A stretch of 64,000 nucleotides of DNA from contig NZ_CP042823.1 of NCBI RefSeq assembly GCF_008000895.1, positions 62,001 through 126,000 of the forward strand, written 5' to 3'. The translations under genes were made by a program, and so were the position numbers. The DNA is from Methylobacterium sp. WL1 (GTDB lineage Bacteria; Pseudomonadota; Alphaproteobacteria; Rhizobiales; Beijerinckiaceae). Shown one piece after another: positions 7,067 through 14,899 of this stretch. Below the pieces are notes generated by a model that searched no databases, was not told the DNA's origin, and saw only the letters and a list, made by a program, of their open reading frames with translations. Positions within the stretch are counted from its first letter, which is position 1, and every line of letters begins with the position of its first letter.

Positions 7067-8983
7067 CGGCCTCCGCGCGGCGGACGACCGCCACCGCCGC
7101 CACCACCGCCGCCGGGCTTGCCGCCGCCCTGAAGCCGCCCGACGCCCGCCCGGCTTGCCGCCCGGCCCCTGCCGGCAAACCCGCCAGCACTCTTGCCCCG
7201 AAACCGCCAGAGCTTTTCCCGGCGAAGCCCCGCTCTTCCCCGCGAACCCGCCGGGCTTGCCGCCAAATCCACCGGGCTTGCCGCCGGGTCGCGCGCCCGC
7301 CGGCTTCGGTCCGCCGAAGGCCGGCTTGCCCCCAGGGCCGGAGCGCTCGCTCCGGAAACCGCCATTGCCGCGGGGCGGGCCGTCTGCAGTCGAACCTCCG
7401 AACGGCCGATCCCGGCGTTCGGGCGGCCTGCCGTCACGGCGATCGTCCCGTCGCGTGTCGTCCCGTCGCGCGTCGTCCCGTCGGCCAGGCGCGCCCCGGG
7501 GGGCGTCGCGTGGCCCGGAACGGTCACCGAACCGCGGCCGATCGCTCGCACCTCTGTCAGTCCGCGGAGCCGGCCCGCGATTGCCCCAGCTCTCGCGATC
7601 CGAGCGGCCGGGCGCGCCCCGCTGTGCGCCATCGGGGGCGCCGCGATCGGCGTAGCGACGCCGGGGCTGCTCCTCCGGCGCCGGTGCAACTGGGCTCGCC
7701 GACAGGCGCTCGACCACGACGCGACGATCACCGGTGCGAATCGAGCCGACCCGCTCGTGACCGCGCTCGGCCGCGGCTGCCTGGGACGCGCGGGGATCCT
7801 CGCCCCGTCGCGGTACGCGGGCCGCCCGCGGCTTGCCGGATTCCTCATCCGACCGCCACGCGGAGCGGCGCGGACCGGAGCCAGCCCCACCGGTCGAGAC
7901 CCGGGGCGCCGGCGCGGGACGCGCGGCATTGCGGGTGTTCGAGGGCGCCGGTGCGCGCTCGGCCTTCTTGGGGCTGCCGAAGGCGCCGATCGGCTCGCGC
8001 ACGGGGCTCTCGAAATCGACCCCGGCCTGTTCGGCCAGCGCCTTGCCGAGCTGGTCCTTCAGCACGCGCATGCGCACCTCCTCGACCAAGCCGACTTCGA
8101 GGTCGCCGAGCTGGAACGGCCCGAACGACAGGCGAATCAGCCGGTTCACCGAAAGGCCGAGATGCTCGAGGATGCGTTTGACCTCGCGGTTCTTGCCCTC
8201 GCGCAAGCCTAGCGTGAGCCAGAGGTTGTCGCCCTGGACGCGATCGAGGGTCGCCTCGATCGGGCCGTACTCCATCCCGTCGATGGTCACGCCCTTCGCC
8301 AGCTTGTCGAGCTGGGCCTGGTCGGTGTCGCCGTGGGCGCGGACGCGGTAGCGGCGCAGCCAGCCGGTATCGGGATGGGCGATCACCTTCGCGAGACCGC
8401 CGTCGTTGGTGAGAAGCAGCAGGCCTTCGGTGTTGATGTCGAGCCGGCCGACCGCGACCACCCGTGGCAGATCTTCGGGCAGGACTTCGAACACCGTCTG
8501 GCGGCCTTCCGGGTCCCGGGCCGTGGTCACGAGGCCGCGCGGCTTGTGGAAGATCCACAGGCGGCTGCGCTCGCGCGCCGGCATGCGCTCGCCGTCGATC
8601 AGGATCGTATCGTCGTCGGAGACGTTTCGCGCCGGGGAGGTCAGGGTCTCGCCGTTGACGCTCACGCGACCGGCCAGGATCATCGCCTCCGCGTCGCGGC
8701 GGGAGGCGATGCCCGCCCGCGCCATCGCCTTGGCGATGCGTTCGCCCGGAGGGGTCGACGCCTCGGCCTCCGGTTCCGCGGCCTCAGCGGCGTCCTCGGC
8801 AACGGGCTCGGCAGCGACCGGCTGCTGAGGCGGCCGCGGCTCGCTCTGCGAAGACTTACCCTTCGGCTTCGTCTCGGATTCGCTGCCCGCGTCGGTTGCG
8901 GGCGTCCAGCGCTCGGTCCGCGTGGTGTCGGTGTCCGGCTGGGCAGAAGCCCCCGGACCGTCGTCTTTCGGCAAGTCACTCAT
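6509..8983 (-). CDS. Pseudouridine synthase (RluB/RsuA family) open in frame into RsmD
   Basis: The N-terminal ~330 residues are a large-subunit-type pseudouridine synthase: an acidic disordered leader (1-80), an S4 RNA-binding domain (about 81-127) and the catalytic domain with GRLDINTEGLLLL (179-191, Asp182). A long Arg/Gly/Asp-rich disordered tail follows (about 335-640). The frame then continues into a complete RsmD methyltransferase, giving 824 codons. In the tail the Gly-rich reading moves from frame to frame. One alternative frame ends at 7063 in an ATGA overlap with the rsmD start, the usual arrangement for two genes. I think the fusion is caused by indels in the tail. Confidence 0.8.
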   Translation of the reverse strand: MSDLPKDDGPGASAQPDTDTTRTERWTPATDAGSESETKPKGKSSQSEPRPPQQPVAAEPVAEDAAEAAEPEAEASTPPGERIAKAMARAGIASRRDAEAMILAGRVSVNGETLTSPARNVSDDDTILIDGERMPARERSRLWIFHKPRGLVTTARDPEGRQTVFEVLPEDLPRVVAVGRLDINTEGLLLLTNDGGLAKVIAHPDTGWLRRYRVRAHGDTDQAQLDKLAKGVTIDGMEYGPIEATLDRVQGDNLWLTLGLREGKNREVKRILEHLGLSVNRLIRLSFGPFQLGDLEVGLVEEVRMRVLKDQLGKALAEQAGVDFESPVREPIGAFGSPKKAERAPAPSNTRNAARPAPAPRVSTGGAGSGPRRSAWRSDEESGKPRAARVPRRGEDPRASQAAAAERGHERVGSIRTGDRRVVVERLSASPVAPAPEEQPRRRYADRGAPDGAQRGAPGRSDRESWGNRGPAPRTDRGASDRPRFGDRSGPRDAPRGAPGRRDDARRDDTRRDDRRDGRPPERRDRPFGGSTADGPPRGNGGFRSERSGPGGKPAFGGPKPAGARPGGKPGGFGGKPGGFAGKSGASPGKALAVSGQECWRVCRQGPGGKPGGRRAASGRRQARRRWWRRWRSSAARRPMRIVGGAWRGRKLATPRSDAIRPTSDRLRESLFNVLTHAYDEVVAGARVLDLFAGTGALGFEALSRGAAYALLVDEGAEARAVIRSNIEAFGAEGVTRLFRRDATRLGPAGTTAPFSLVFCDPPYNRGLAPQALASAAGGAWLSPGALAVVEEAEGVQLDWPENFTALERRVYGDTAVSVARFAG

Positions 8984-9076
8984 GAGCCGGCCATATCAGA
9001 GCCGGCCCGGACAGGCGAGACGGGTTGAGCATCCACGGATGCACAACCCGACAACGCGCAGCCCGCGAACGCAAAA

Positions 9077-9100
9077 GGGGCGGCCCGGCCGGACCGCCCC
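9077..9100 (-). terminator. Rho-independent terminator of the DUF1328 gene
   Basis: On the minus strand a GGGGCGG/CCGCCCC stem with a GC-rich loop is followed directly by a run of four T (9073-9076). It lies about 27 nt beyond the stop of the DUF1328 gene. Confidence 0.75.
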
Positions 9101-9126
9101 GAAAGATCCGCGCCGCGGCGCGCCGT

Positions 9127-9303
9127 TCAAAGCCTCGGGGATCTCCCCCGCATCACGCCGAACACGGCGGAGATCAGGAACAGGGCGATCGCCACGAAGA
9201 AGACGATCTTGGCCGCCTCGACGGCCGTGCCGGCGATGCCGCCGAAACCCAGGAGCGCCGCCACGAGGGCGACGACGAGAAACGTGATAGCCCAACCGAT
9301 CAT
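9127..9303 (-). CDS. DUF1328 domain-containing small membrane protein
   Basis: A 58-residue hydrophobic protein read from the ATG at 9303. It has two predicted membrane segments (about 3-21 and 31-50) separated by [14 protein letters not shown], and a short basic tail (MRGRSPRL). That is the pattern of the YtjA/DUF1328 family, small inner-membrane proteins often linked to stress. The next gene upstream on the same strand is CsbD, another general-stress family, so the two may be co-induced. A good terminator follows. Molecular function is unknown. Confidence 0.85.
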   Translation of the reverse strand: MIGWAITFLVVALVAALLGFGGIAGTAVEAAKIVFFVAIALFLISAVFGVMRGRSPRL

Positions 9304-9378
9304 GGCATCCTCGCGAAGTTCAGCCGGTTCAAGATCGGAACCCGCGAGATGTGGATTCCGATCCCGTCGATCCTCAAG

Positions 9379-9433
9379 GATCAGATCTTGCCCGAGCGAT
9401 CAGATCTTGCCTGAACGATCAGATCTTGTCGGT
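9379..9433. repeat. Three tandem ~19-bp repeats over the csbD 3' end
   Basis: The unit GATCAGATCTTG plus about 7 nt occurs three times in a row. The rightmost copy overlaps the last codons and stop of the CsbD gene; the other two lie beyond it. This looks like slippage duplication of the gene's 3' end. Confidence 0.7.
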
Positions 9434-9610
9434 CGCCGACTTCACGGCGCCCTTGGCGTCGCCCACGGTGCTTTGGGCCTTGCCCTTGAGCTCCTGAGCC
9501 GCGCCGTCAGCCTTCATCTTGTCATTGTTGGTCACGTCGCCCAGACCCTGCTTGGCCTTGCCGAGGGCCTCGTTGGCGGCGCCCTTGATCTTGTCCGTGG
9601 TGCTGCTCAT
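9419..9610 (-). CDS. CsbD family stress-response protein
   Basis: 63 residues, highly hydrophilic, Lys/Ala/Gly-rich, with the CsbD pattern [20 protein letters not shown] at the start and a second related block ([20 protein letters not shown]). It has no signal or membrane segment. CsbD proteins are induced by general stress (sigma-B in Bacillus; EcfG-type control in alphaproteobacteria) and are of unknown mechanism. It lies on the same strand as the DUF1328 gene. Confidence 0.88.
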   Translation of the reverse strand: MSSTTDKIKGAANEALGKAKQGLGDVTNNDKMKADGAAQELKGKAQSTVGDAKGAVKSATDKI

Positions 9611-9747
9611 GGCGTTTCCTTCCGTACAATCTCTCGCGGCGGCGCCGCAATCGTAAAGGCAACGGTGACGATGAGAGGAATGTTCCAGGCATTAACATTG
9701 ACCTGGATCGGTTTCCGGCGCCGGTCGGTGCCTGTCCCGGCGATGGG

Positions 9748-10248
9748 GTGATAAACACCGTGACGGTCGATCCGATCCAGGACGCTGAGCACGAAACCGC
9801 GAACACCGCGGGGGCGTTCGACCGCGCTTTCACAGCGGCGCGCGCGGCCGCTGAGGCCGGCGAGGTTCCGGTCGGGGCGGTGATCGTGCGCGACGGCGTG
9901 GTGCTGGCCGTCGCCCATAACCAGCCGCGGGCCCTGCACGATCCGACCGCCCACGCCGAGATCCTGGCGATCCGCGCCGCCTGTGCGGCCATCGGCGACG
10001 AGCGCCTGACCGGCTGCGATCTCTACGTCACCCTCGAACCATGTCCGATGTGCGCCGGCGCGATCTCGTTCGCCCGGATCCGGCGGCTCTATTACGGCGC
10101 CCCCGACCCCAAGGGCGGCGGCGTCGAGCACGGCCCGCGTGTCTTCAACCAGCCGACCTGCCACCACGCCCCGGAGGTCTATGGCGGGTTCCGCGAGACC
10201 GAGGCGGCCCTGTTGCTGCGCAGGTTCTTCGCCGTGCGCCGCGCGTGA
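9748..10248 (+). CDS. tadA: tRNA-adenosine(34) deaminase TadA (nucleoside deaminase)
   Basis: 166 residues of the cytidine/deoxycytidylate deaminase fold. The zinc and catalytic motifs are HAE (69-71, Glu71 as proton shuttle) and PCPMC (98-102, Cys99 and Cys102 as ligands). TadA converts A34 of tRNA-Arg(ACG) to inosine. The GTG at 9748 is the longest start; a second GTG at 9760 is possible, since the first ~23 residues lie outside the conserved domain. The gene is divergent from csbD. A role on free bases cannot be fully excluded, but the length and motif spacing fit TadA. Confidence 0.87.
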   Translation: MINTVTVDPIQDAEHETANTAGAFDRAFTAARAAAEAGEVPVGAVIVRDGVVLAVAHNQPRALHDPTAHAEILAIRAACAAIGDERLTGCDLYVTLEPCPMCAGAISFARIRRLYYGAPDPKGGGVEHGPRVFNQPTCHHAPEVYGGFRETEAALLLRRFFAVRRA

Positions 10249-10322
10249 GGGCTGAAGCGAGCGAGGGCTTGAAGAAGCGGCGCCGCGCGGCATCCTGACA
10301 GGATCGAACGGAGCGTCCGCCC

Positions 10323-11027
10323 ATGACACCGCATTATTCCCGCGCGCTGATCGTTGGAGCCGGCTCGGGCCTCAGCGCGTCGCTCGCCCGACTGCTGGCG
10401 GCGGACGGGCTGAAGGTCGGCCTCGCGGCCCGCAATATCGACAAGCTCGCCGCGCTGGCGGCCGAGACCGCCGCCGCAATCCACGCCTGCGATGCGAGCG
10501 ACCCCGGCCAGGTCGAGGCCCTGTTCGCCCGGATGGAGCCGGCGCTGGGTGGCCCGCCCGACGTGGTGGTCTACAATGCCAGCGGTCGGCTGCGCGGCCC
10601 GGTGGTCGACCTCGATCCGGCAGCGGTGGCGCAGTCGCTGATGGTGTCCGCGTATGGCGGCTTCCTGGTGGCGCAGGCAGCAGCACGCCGGATGCTGCCG
10701 CACCGGAACGGGGCGATCCTGCTCACAGGCGCGTCGGCCAGCGTGAAGGGCTTTGCCGGCTCAGCGCCTTTCGCGATGGGCAAGTTCGCCCTGCGGGGAC
10801 TCGGCCAGAGCCTCGCCCGCGAGCTGCAGCCGCAGGGCATCCATGTCGCCCACGTGGTGATCGATGGCGCCATCCGGAACCCGGCGCGCGGCGGTGAGCC
10901 GGTGGACGCCCCCGACAGCCATCTCGATCCGGATGCCATCGCCCGCGCCTACCGCGACCTGCTGCGCCAGGATCGCAGCGCCTGGACGACGGAGCTCGAG
11001 CTGCGCCCCTGGGTCGAGCGATTCTGA
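10323..11027 (+). CDS. SDR family oxidoreductase with Phe replacing catalytic Tyr
   Basis: 234 residues with the SDR cofactor motif GAGSGLS (12-18), NAS (85-87) and the catalytic-helix region at 148-156. There the usual YxxxK reads FAMGK (Phe150, Lys154), and Ser138/Ser140 lie in LTGASAS. Fold and length are normal. Loss of the Tyr hydroxyl should lower or change classical dehydrogenase chemistry, although some SDR subfamilies carry this replacement naturally. It lies 74 nt after tadA and ends 7 nt from a convergent outer-membrane protein gene. Substrate unknown. Confidence 0.82.
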   Translation: MTPHYSRALIVGAGSGLSASLARLLAADGLKVGLAARNIDKLAALAAETAAAIHACDASDPGQVEALFARMEPALGGPPDVVVYNASGRLRGPVVDLDPAAVAQSLMVSAYGGFLVAQAAARRMLPHRNGAILLTGASASVKGFAGSAPFAMGKFALRGLGQSLARELQPQGIHVAHVVIDGAIRNPARGGEPVDAPDSHLDPDAIARAYRDLLRQDRSAWTTELELRPWVERF

Positions 11028-11034
11028 GGGTGGT

Positions 11035-12807
11035 TCAGGGATTTACGCGCACGCCGAGCAGGAAGGTGTTGTCGCGGAAGCTCGAGCCCGCCACCGTGCT
11101 GTCGATCTGCTGGTAGATGTAGGTGCCGCGCAAGGTCAGCCAGCGGGTAAACCGGTAGTCGAGGCGCGCCGTGGCGGAGAAGCCGTTCTCGCGGATGGTG
11201 CTGCCCTGATAGTCGTTCTTCAGGAACGAGCCCCCGAAGACGATCGACAGGTTGCGCAGCAGATCGTGCTGGAGCTCCAGGGTCGCGACCTCGGTGAAGA
11301 TGCCGCTGGAGCCGAGCACGGTGGTCTCGGTCACACCCGTCGCCGCGGTGAGGCGGACCGTGGTGAGCGGACTGAGGGACCAGACCAGCGCGGCATTGAC
11401 CAGCGGCGCGTCGATCGCCCGCAAAGACGGGTCGACGTAGGAGCGGTGCTGGATGCCGGCGGAGATTTCGCCAGTGATCGAGCGGGCCAGCCCGAAGCTC
11501 GCTCCGACCATGAGAGCGATGCCGTCGGAATCGCGTTGAATGCCGTTGGTGTCGCGGCGCAGGTCGTAGACGCGGGTATCGGCGAGGAGGTCCACGAATG
11601 GACTCAGGTCCGGGCTGACCTCGTAGGCCGTGCGCAGCTGCAGGCTGTACTGGTTCAGGTTGCGGTCGGCCTGGTTGATGGTCACGCCGCCCGGGAGCTG
11701 AGCGTTGTCGAACTGGGAGCGATCGACCGAGCCGCGCAGGGTCACGGAAAGCCGGTTGAACGTCTCCGTGGCACCGAGGGACGTGCCGTAGACCGCGAGC
11801 AGCGGCCGGCTGGTCGCCGCGGCTGCCTGCAGGTTCGGGCTCGACGTGCGCTGCGTGTCGACCAAGAACCGGCCTTCGGCATCGACGTGCAGGTCGCGGT
11901 TGACGTCGATACGCAGGCGCACCGTTCCGTCCGCGGCCGGCCGGCTGGCGGCCTCGTTCTGGGGCGTCTCCAGGTAGGAACCGCGCAACGCTCCCTGGAA
12001 CGAACTCGACGACCAGTCGCTGCGGAAGTCGACGGCCGCTTCGGTACGCAGGGCCACCGATCCCTTGGCGAGCTGACGGCTGGTCTGGTCCGGGTTCGAA
12101 TCGTAGCCGATGCTCTGCGTGAAGCTCGGCAGCACCGTGAAGGTCCCGATCCGATAGCCGATCGGTGCGTAGGCCGGGTCGGTCGGGATCGGCCGCGCCA
12201 GGTCCGTGCCGAGGATGAAGCCGGGCGTCAGCAGGCCTAGCGCCGGAGTGATCGCGAAGAGCGGAAGGATCGGGCGCGACGCCAGGACCTGCGACACCGG
12301 CACGCCGACGACGGCCTGCTGGACCACCGGGGTAAGGCGCAGAGCGGGGGCCGGAACCTGTGTCACCTCCTGTGTGACCCGGCGGGTCGGGGAGCCGATG
12401 CGCCGGGGCGGCGCGGCTCGGGTGCGCAGCAGACTCGACGGCGTCCGGTTGTTTGGGGCCGTGGTGGACCCACCAGTGCGCTGGCCGCCGCCGGTGATGC
12501 GGGTGCCGAGCTGCGAGAGCCCCGGCTGAGTCTGGGTCGGGATCGCCGGGGAGAGGGGGGAGCGCAGGCTGTCGCCGCCGGTCCGCTCGCCGCTCGTGGC
12601 GTCACCACCGGTGGATGCGGGTCCCTCGTCGCGGGACAGTCCGTCCGGCACGCGCCGCCGGAGCGCGGGAAGGCCGTTGGGCGCCGTGTCCTGCCCGATC
12701 CCGGGATTGTCGGGTTGGCCGGTGACCGGGCTGATCGCGTCGAAGCGCTGGCCTGCGGACGGCGATGCGGAGAGCGCGAGCGTCAGCGCCGCAAAGGCCA
12801 GCCGCAT
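11035..12807 (-). CDS. Outer-membrane beta-barrel protein
   Basis: 590 residues from the ATG at 12807, chosen because it puts a clean signal peptide (MRLAFAALTLALSASPSAGQ) at the N-terminus; the frame is open 29 codons further. A low-complexity Thr/Arg/Pro-rich periplasmic linker (about 20-190) is followed by ~370 residues of alternating beta-strands with aromatic girdles, ending in FRDNTFLLGVRVNP. It resembles the BBP2-type barrels of alphaproteobacteria, often linked to surface polysaccharide, but no such genes are adjacent. Function is otherwise unknown. Confidence 0.8.
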   Translation of the reverse strand: MRLAFAALTLALSASPSAGQRFDAISPVTGQPDNPGIGQDTAPNGLPALRRRVPDGLSRDEGPASTGGDATSGERTGGDSLRSPLSPAIPTQTQPGLSQLGTRITGGGQRTGGSTTAPNNRTPSSLLRTRAAPPRRIGSPTRRVTQEVTQVPAPALRLTPVVQQAVVGVPVSQVLASRPILPLFAITPALGLLTPGFILGTDLARPIPTDPAYAPIGYRIGTFTVLPSFTQSIGYDSNPDQTSRQLAKGSVALRTEAAVDFRSDWSSSSFQGALRGSYLETPQNEAASRPAADGTVRLRIDVNRDLHVDAEGRFLVDTQRTSSPNLQAAAATSRPLLAVYGTSLGATETFNRLSVTLRGSVDRSQFDNAQLPGGVTINQADRNLNQYSLQLRTAYEVSPDLSPFVDLLADTRVYDLRRDTNGIQRDSDGIALMVGASFGLARSITGEISAGIQHRSYVDPSLRAIDAPLVNAALVWSLSPLTTVRLTAATGVTETTVLGSSGIFTEVATLELQHDLLRNLSIVFGGSFLKNDYQGSTIRENGFSATARLDYRFTRWLTLRGTYIYQQIDSTVAGSSFRDNTFLLGVRVNP

Positions 12808-13139
12808 CTCCTGCCGTCGCCGCCGATCAGCGCCCGCCATCCGCACCTGTTCTTGGCCTCCACCTAAGCCCCGGGCGCCAAGAGCCGGGATCAACAGATC
12901 ACGCCGCCGCCTGCGCGGTCGCCGATATGGTTAACGCAAGCTAGCGCCCGCTTGGTTAATGCGCGGTCAACACCGAGCCCCGACGGCTGTTACAGCCCCG
13001 GTGCAGTCACTCCTAAATTTCGATACTGCAAGAAAGTTGAGATTGAGCTTTTATCGCGGATCCGTTAGCCTATCCCAGAATTCGTCATATTCCGTACGGG
13101 ATACGCCGCACCGGATAGTTGCTACGACAGAGGTTCAAC
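12808..13139. promoter_or_regulatory. Divergent promoter region between barrel gene and mucR
   Basis: A 332-base intergenic stretch. Bases 13010-13110 are clearly AT-richer than the surroundings, as expected for promoter DNA and for the AT-rich targets of MucR/Ros proteins, many of which repress their own gene. Two GGTTAAC/GGTTAAT-like elements occur near 12927 and 12952. No exact operator can be assigned. Confidence 0.45.
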
Positions 13140-13643
13140 GTGAGCGATAGCGCTGAAGCTGAGCAGGCCGAACACATTGACCTAGCGGTCGATATCATCG
13201 CGGCCTATGTGTCCAACAATTCGGTGCCACCCTCGGAACTTCCAGGGTTGATCGGCGGCATACACGCGGCCCTGAACAGCCTCGCGGCTTCGGGGTCATC
13301 GGCGACGACCGTCGTGGAAAAGATGAGCCCGGCGCAGATCCGGAAATCCATCACGCACGACTACATCGTCAGTTTCGAAGACGGTAAGCCCTACAAGACG
13401 TTGCGCCGCCATCTGACGCTGCGCGGGCTCAGCCCGGAGGCGTATCGCGAGAAATGGGGCCTGCCGCGGGACTACCCGATGACGGCGGCGAGCTACTCGG
13501 CCCAGAGGTCCGAACTCGCCCGCGCCCTCGGCCTCGGCCAGCAACGGCGCAAGTCCCGGGGAGCGGCGGCCGCGCCTGCGCCGGAGGAGCCGGCTCCGAC
13601 CGCACCGAAGACGCGGGGACGCAAGAAGGTCCCAGCCGAGTAG
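13140..13643 (+). CDS. MucR/Ros-family transcriptional regulator, zinc ligands missing
   Basis: 167 residues from the GTG at 13140, which gives the standard MSDSAE-like N-terminus; the frame is open 7 codons upstream. The family core (DYIV..EDGK...RRHL..SPEAYREKWGLPRDYPM, about 74-114) is well preserved. However, the zinc Cys is Ser78 and the two downstream His positions are Arg95 and Gly96; only Asp81 and His91 remain. Some Mesorhizobium MucR paralogues likewise lack ligands and still bind DNA. The C-terminus (135-167) is a basic, Ala/Pro-rich tail. Likely a nucleoid-associated repressor of surface and virulence-type genes. Confidence 0.88.
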   Translation: MSDSAEAEQAEHIDLAVDIIAAYVSNNSVPPSELPGLIGGIHAALNSLAASGSSATTVVEKMSPAQIRKSITHDYIVSFEDGKPYKTLRRHLTLRGLSPEAYREKWGLPRDYPMTAASYSAQRSELARALGLGQQRRKSRGAAAAPAPEEPAPTAPKTRGRKKVPAE

Positions 13644-13755
13644 GATTCGACCCGGACGCACGGCCTCCGTTTGTCAGGGGACGCTTCGGAGCGTGACACG
13701 CCGGACGGGGCGCGCAACCTAAGCGCGTTCTCTCCCGAAGCGATGCACGCACATC

Positions 13756-14754
13756 ATGGTCTCGAAGCGCTACCCGACATCGGTCGAGGTCGCCCGCCTC
13801 GCCGGGGTCTCGCAATCGGCGGTGTCCCGCACCTTCACGCCGGGTGCCAGCGTGTCGGCCCGGACCCGCGACAAGGTCCTGGCGGCGGCCGAGACCCTGG
13901 GCTTTCAGCCGAGCCTGATCCCCAGGATCATGCTGACCGATCGGTCGGGCCTCGTGGCCCTCGTGGTCGGGGGCCTGGAGAACGCGTTCTACGCGCGCGT
14001 CGTCCAGATCTTTGCGGCGCGGCTCCGGGAAGCCGGCAACCAGATCGTGCTGGTCCCGGTCGACAGCGACTACACCCTCGACGCGGTGGCGGCGCGCCTG
14101 GCTCAGTACCGGGTCGACGCGATCGTCAGCGCCCTGGCGGTCCTGTCGCAGGACGCCGCCGAGACGCTCTCGGCCTCTCGAATCCCGGTCGTCTCGTTCA
14201 ATACCCCGGTGACGGCCGAGCGCATCGGCTCGGTCGGCTCGGACAACGCGCTGGGAGGTCGGCAAGCCGCCGCGCTCCTTCACGATCGGGGCGTGCGCCA
14301 TCCGGCCTTCATCGCCGGTCCGGCGGACAGCCCGGCCAGCGCCGAGCGGCTCGCGGGCTTTCGCGACGGACTGCGCGCGGCAGGACTGCCGGAGCCGCGC
14401 GTCGCGGGATCCGCCTACACGTATGAGGGCGGCGCCGAGGCGGCGATGCGGATCCGCGCGGACGCCCCGTTCGACGGCGTCTTCTGCGCCAACGACCTCT
14501 GCGCTCTGGGCGCGATCGACGCGCTGCGGCGCGCCGGCCGTAGCGTCCCCGACGAGGTCCGCGTGATCGGCTACGACGACATTCCGGCGGCGGGGTGGAG
14601 CGGCTACGATCTCACGAGCTTCGACCAGGACGTGCCGGCATTGGTCGAGGCGGCGCTGGCCATGATCGCCCGGATGTCCGAGCCTGAATCTGCCCTCGGC
14701 GAGCGTGTGCTGATCCCGCCGCGGCTGATCGAGCGCGGCAGCACCCGGGCCTGA
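13756..14754 (+). CDS. LacI-family transcriptional regulator
   Basis: 332 residues. The N-terminal HTH (TSVEVARLAGVSQSAVSRTF, about 8-27) and hinge helix are typical. A periplasmic-binding-protein-like ligand domain follows (about 60-330), including FCANDLCALGAIDAL and VIGYDDIP. It would sense a small metabolite, usually a sugar. The MFS gene 145 nt downstream on the same strand is the most likely target or partner. The inducer is not readable. Confidence 0.9.
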   Translation: MVSKRYPTSVEVARLAGVSQSAVSRTFTPGASVSARTRDKVLAAAETLGFQPSLIPRIMLTDRSGLVALVVGGLENAFYARVVQIFAARLREAGNQIVLVPVDSDYTLDAVAARLAQYRVDAIVSALAVLSQDAAETLSASRIPVVSFNTPVTAERIGSVGSDNALGGRQAAALLHDRGVRHPAFIAGPADSPASAERLAGFRDGLRAAGLPEPRVAGSAYTYEGGAEAAMRIRADAPFDGVFCANDLCALGAIDALRRAGRSVPDEVRVIGYDDIPAAGWSGYDLTSFDQDVPALVEAALAMIARMSEPESALGERVLIPPRLIERGSTRA

Positions 14755-14808
14755 TCGCCGGGGATCGACGGCCGGCACCTTGCGCGCGGCGCAACCGTGC
14801 GTCGCGTG

Positions 14809-14822
14809 TGCATCGCTATGCA
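14809..14822. promoter_or_regulatory. Short inverted repeat, possible regulator site
   Basis: TGCAT-CGCT-ATGCA, a perfect 5-bp dyad in the gap between the LacI gene and the MFS gene. It is a plausible binding site for the upstream regulator, but it is short and no second copy was seen. Confidence 0.35.
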
Positions 14823-14899
14823 AAAGCGCGCGCTGCTCCATCCTTCATCATGCTGCGTTGCACAAAGCGACGCCCGCCGTCTGAACGAAGGAAGCCGAC

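Noticed and set aside
12808..12894. 29 extra N-terminal codons of the barrel protein
   Set aside because: The extension would hide the signal peptide that begins at the ATG at 12807.
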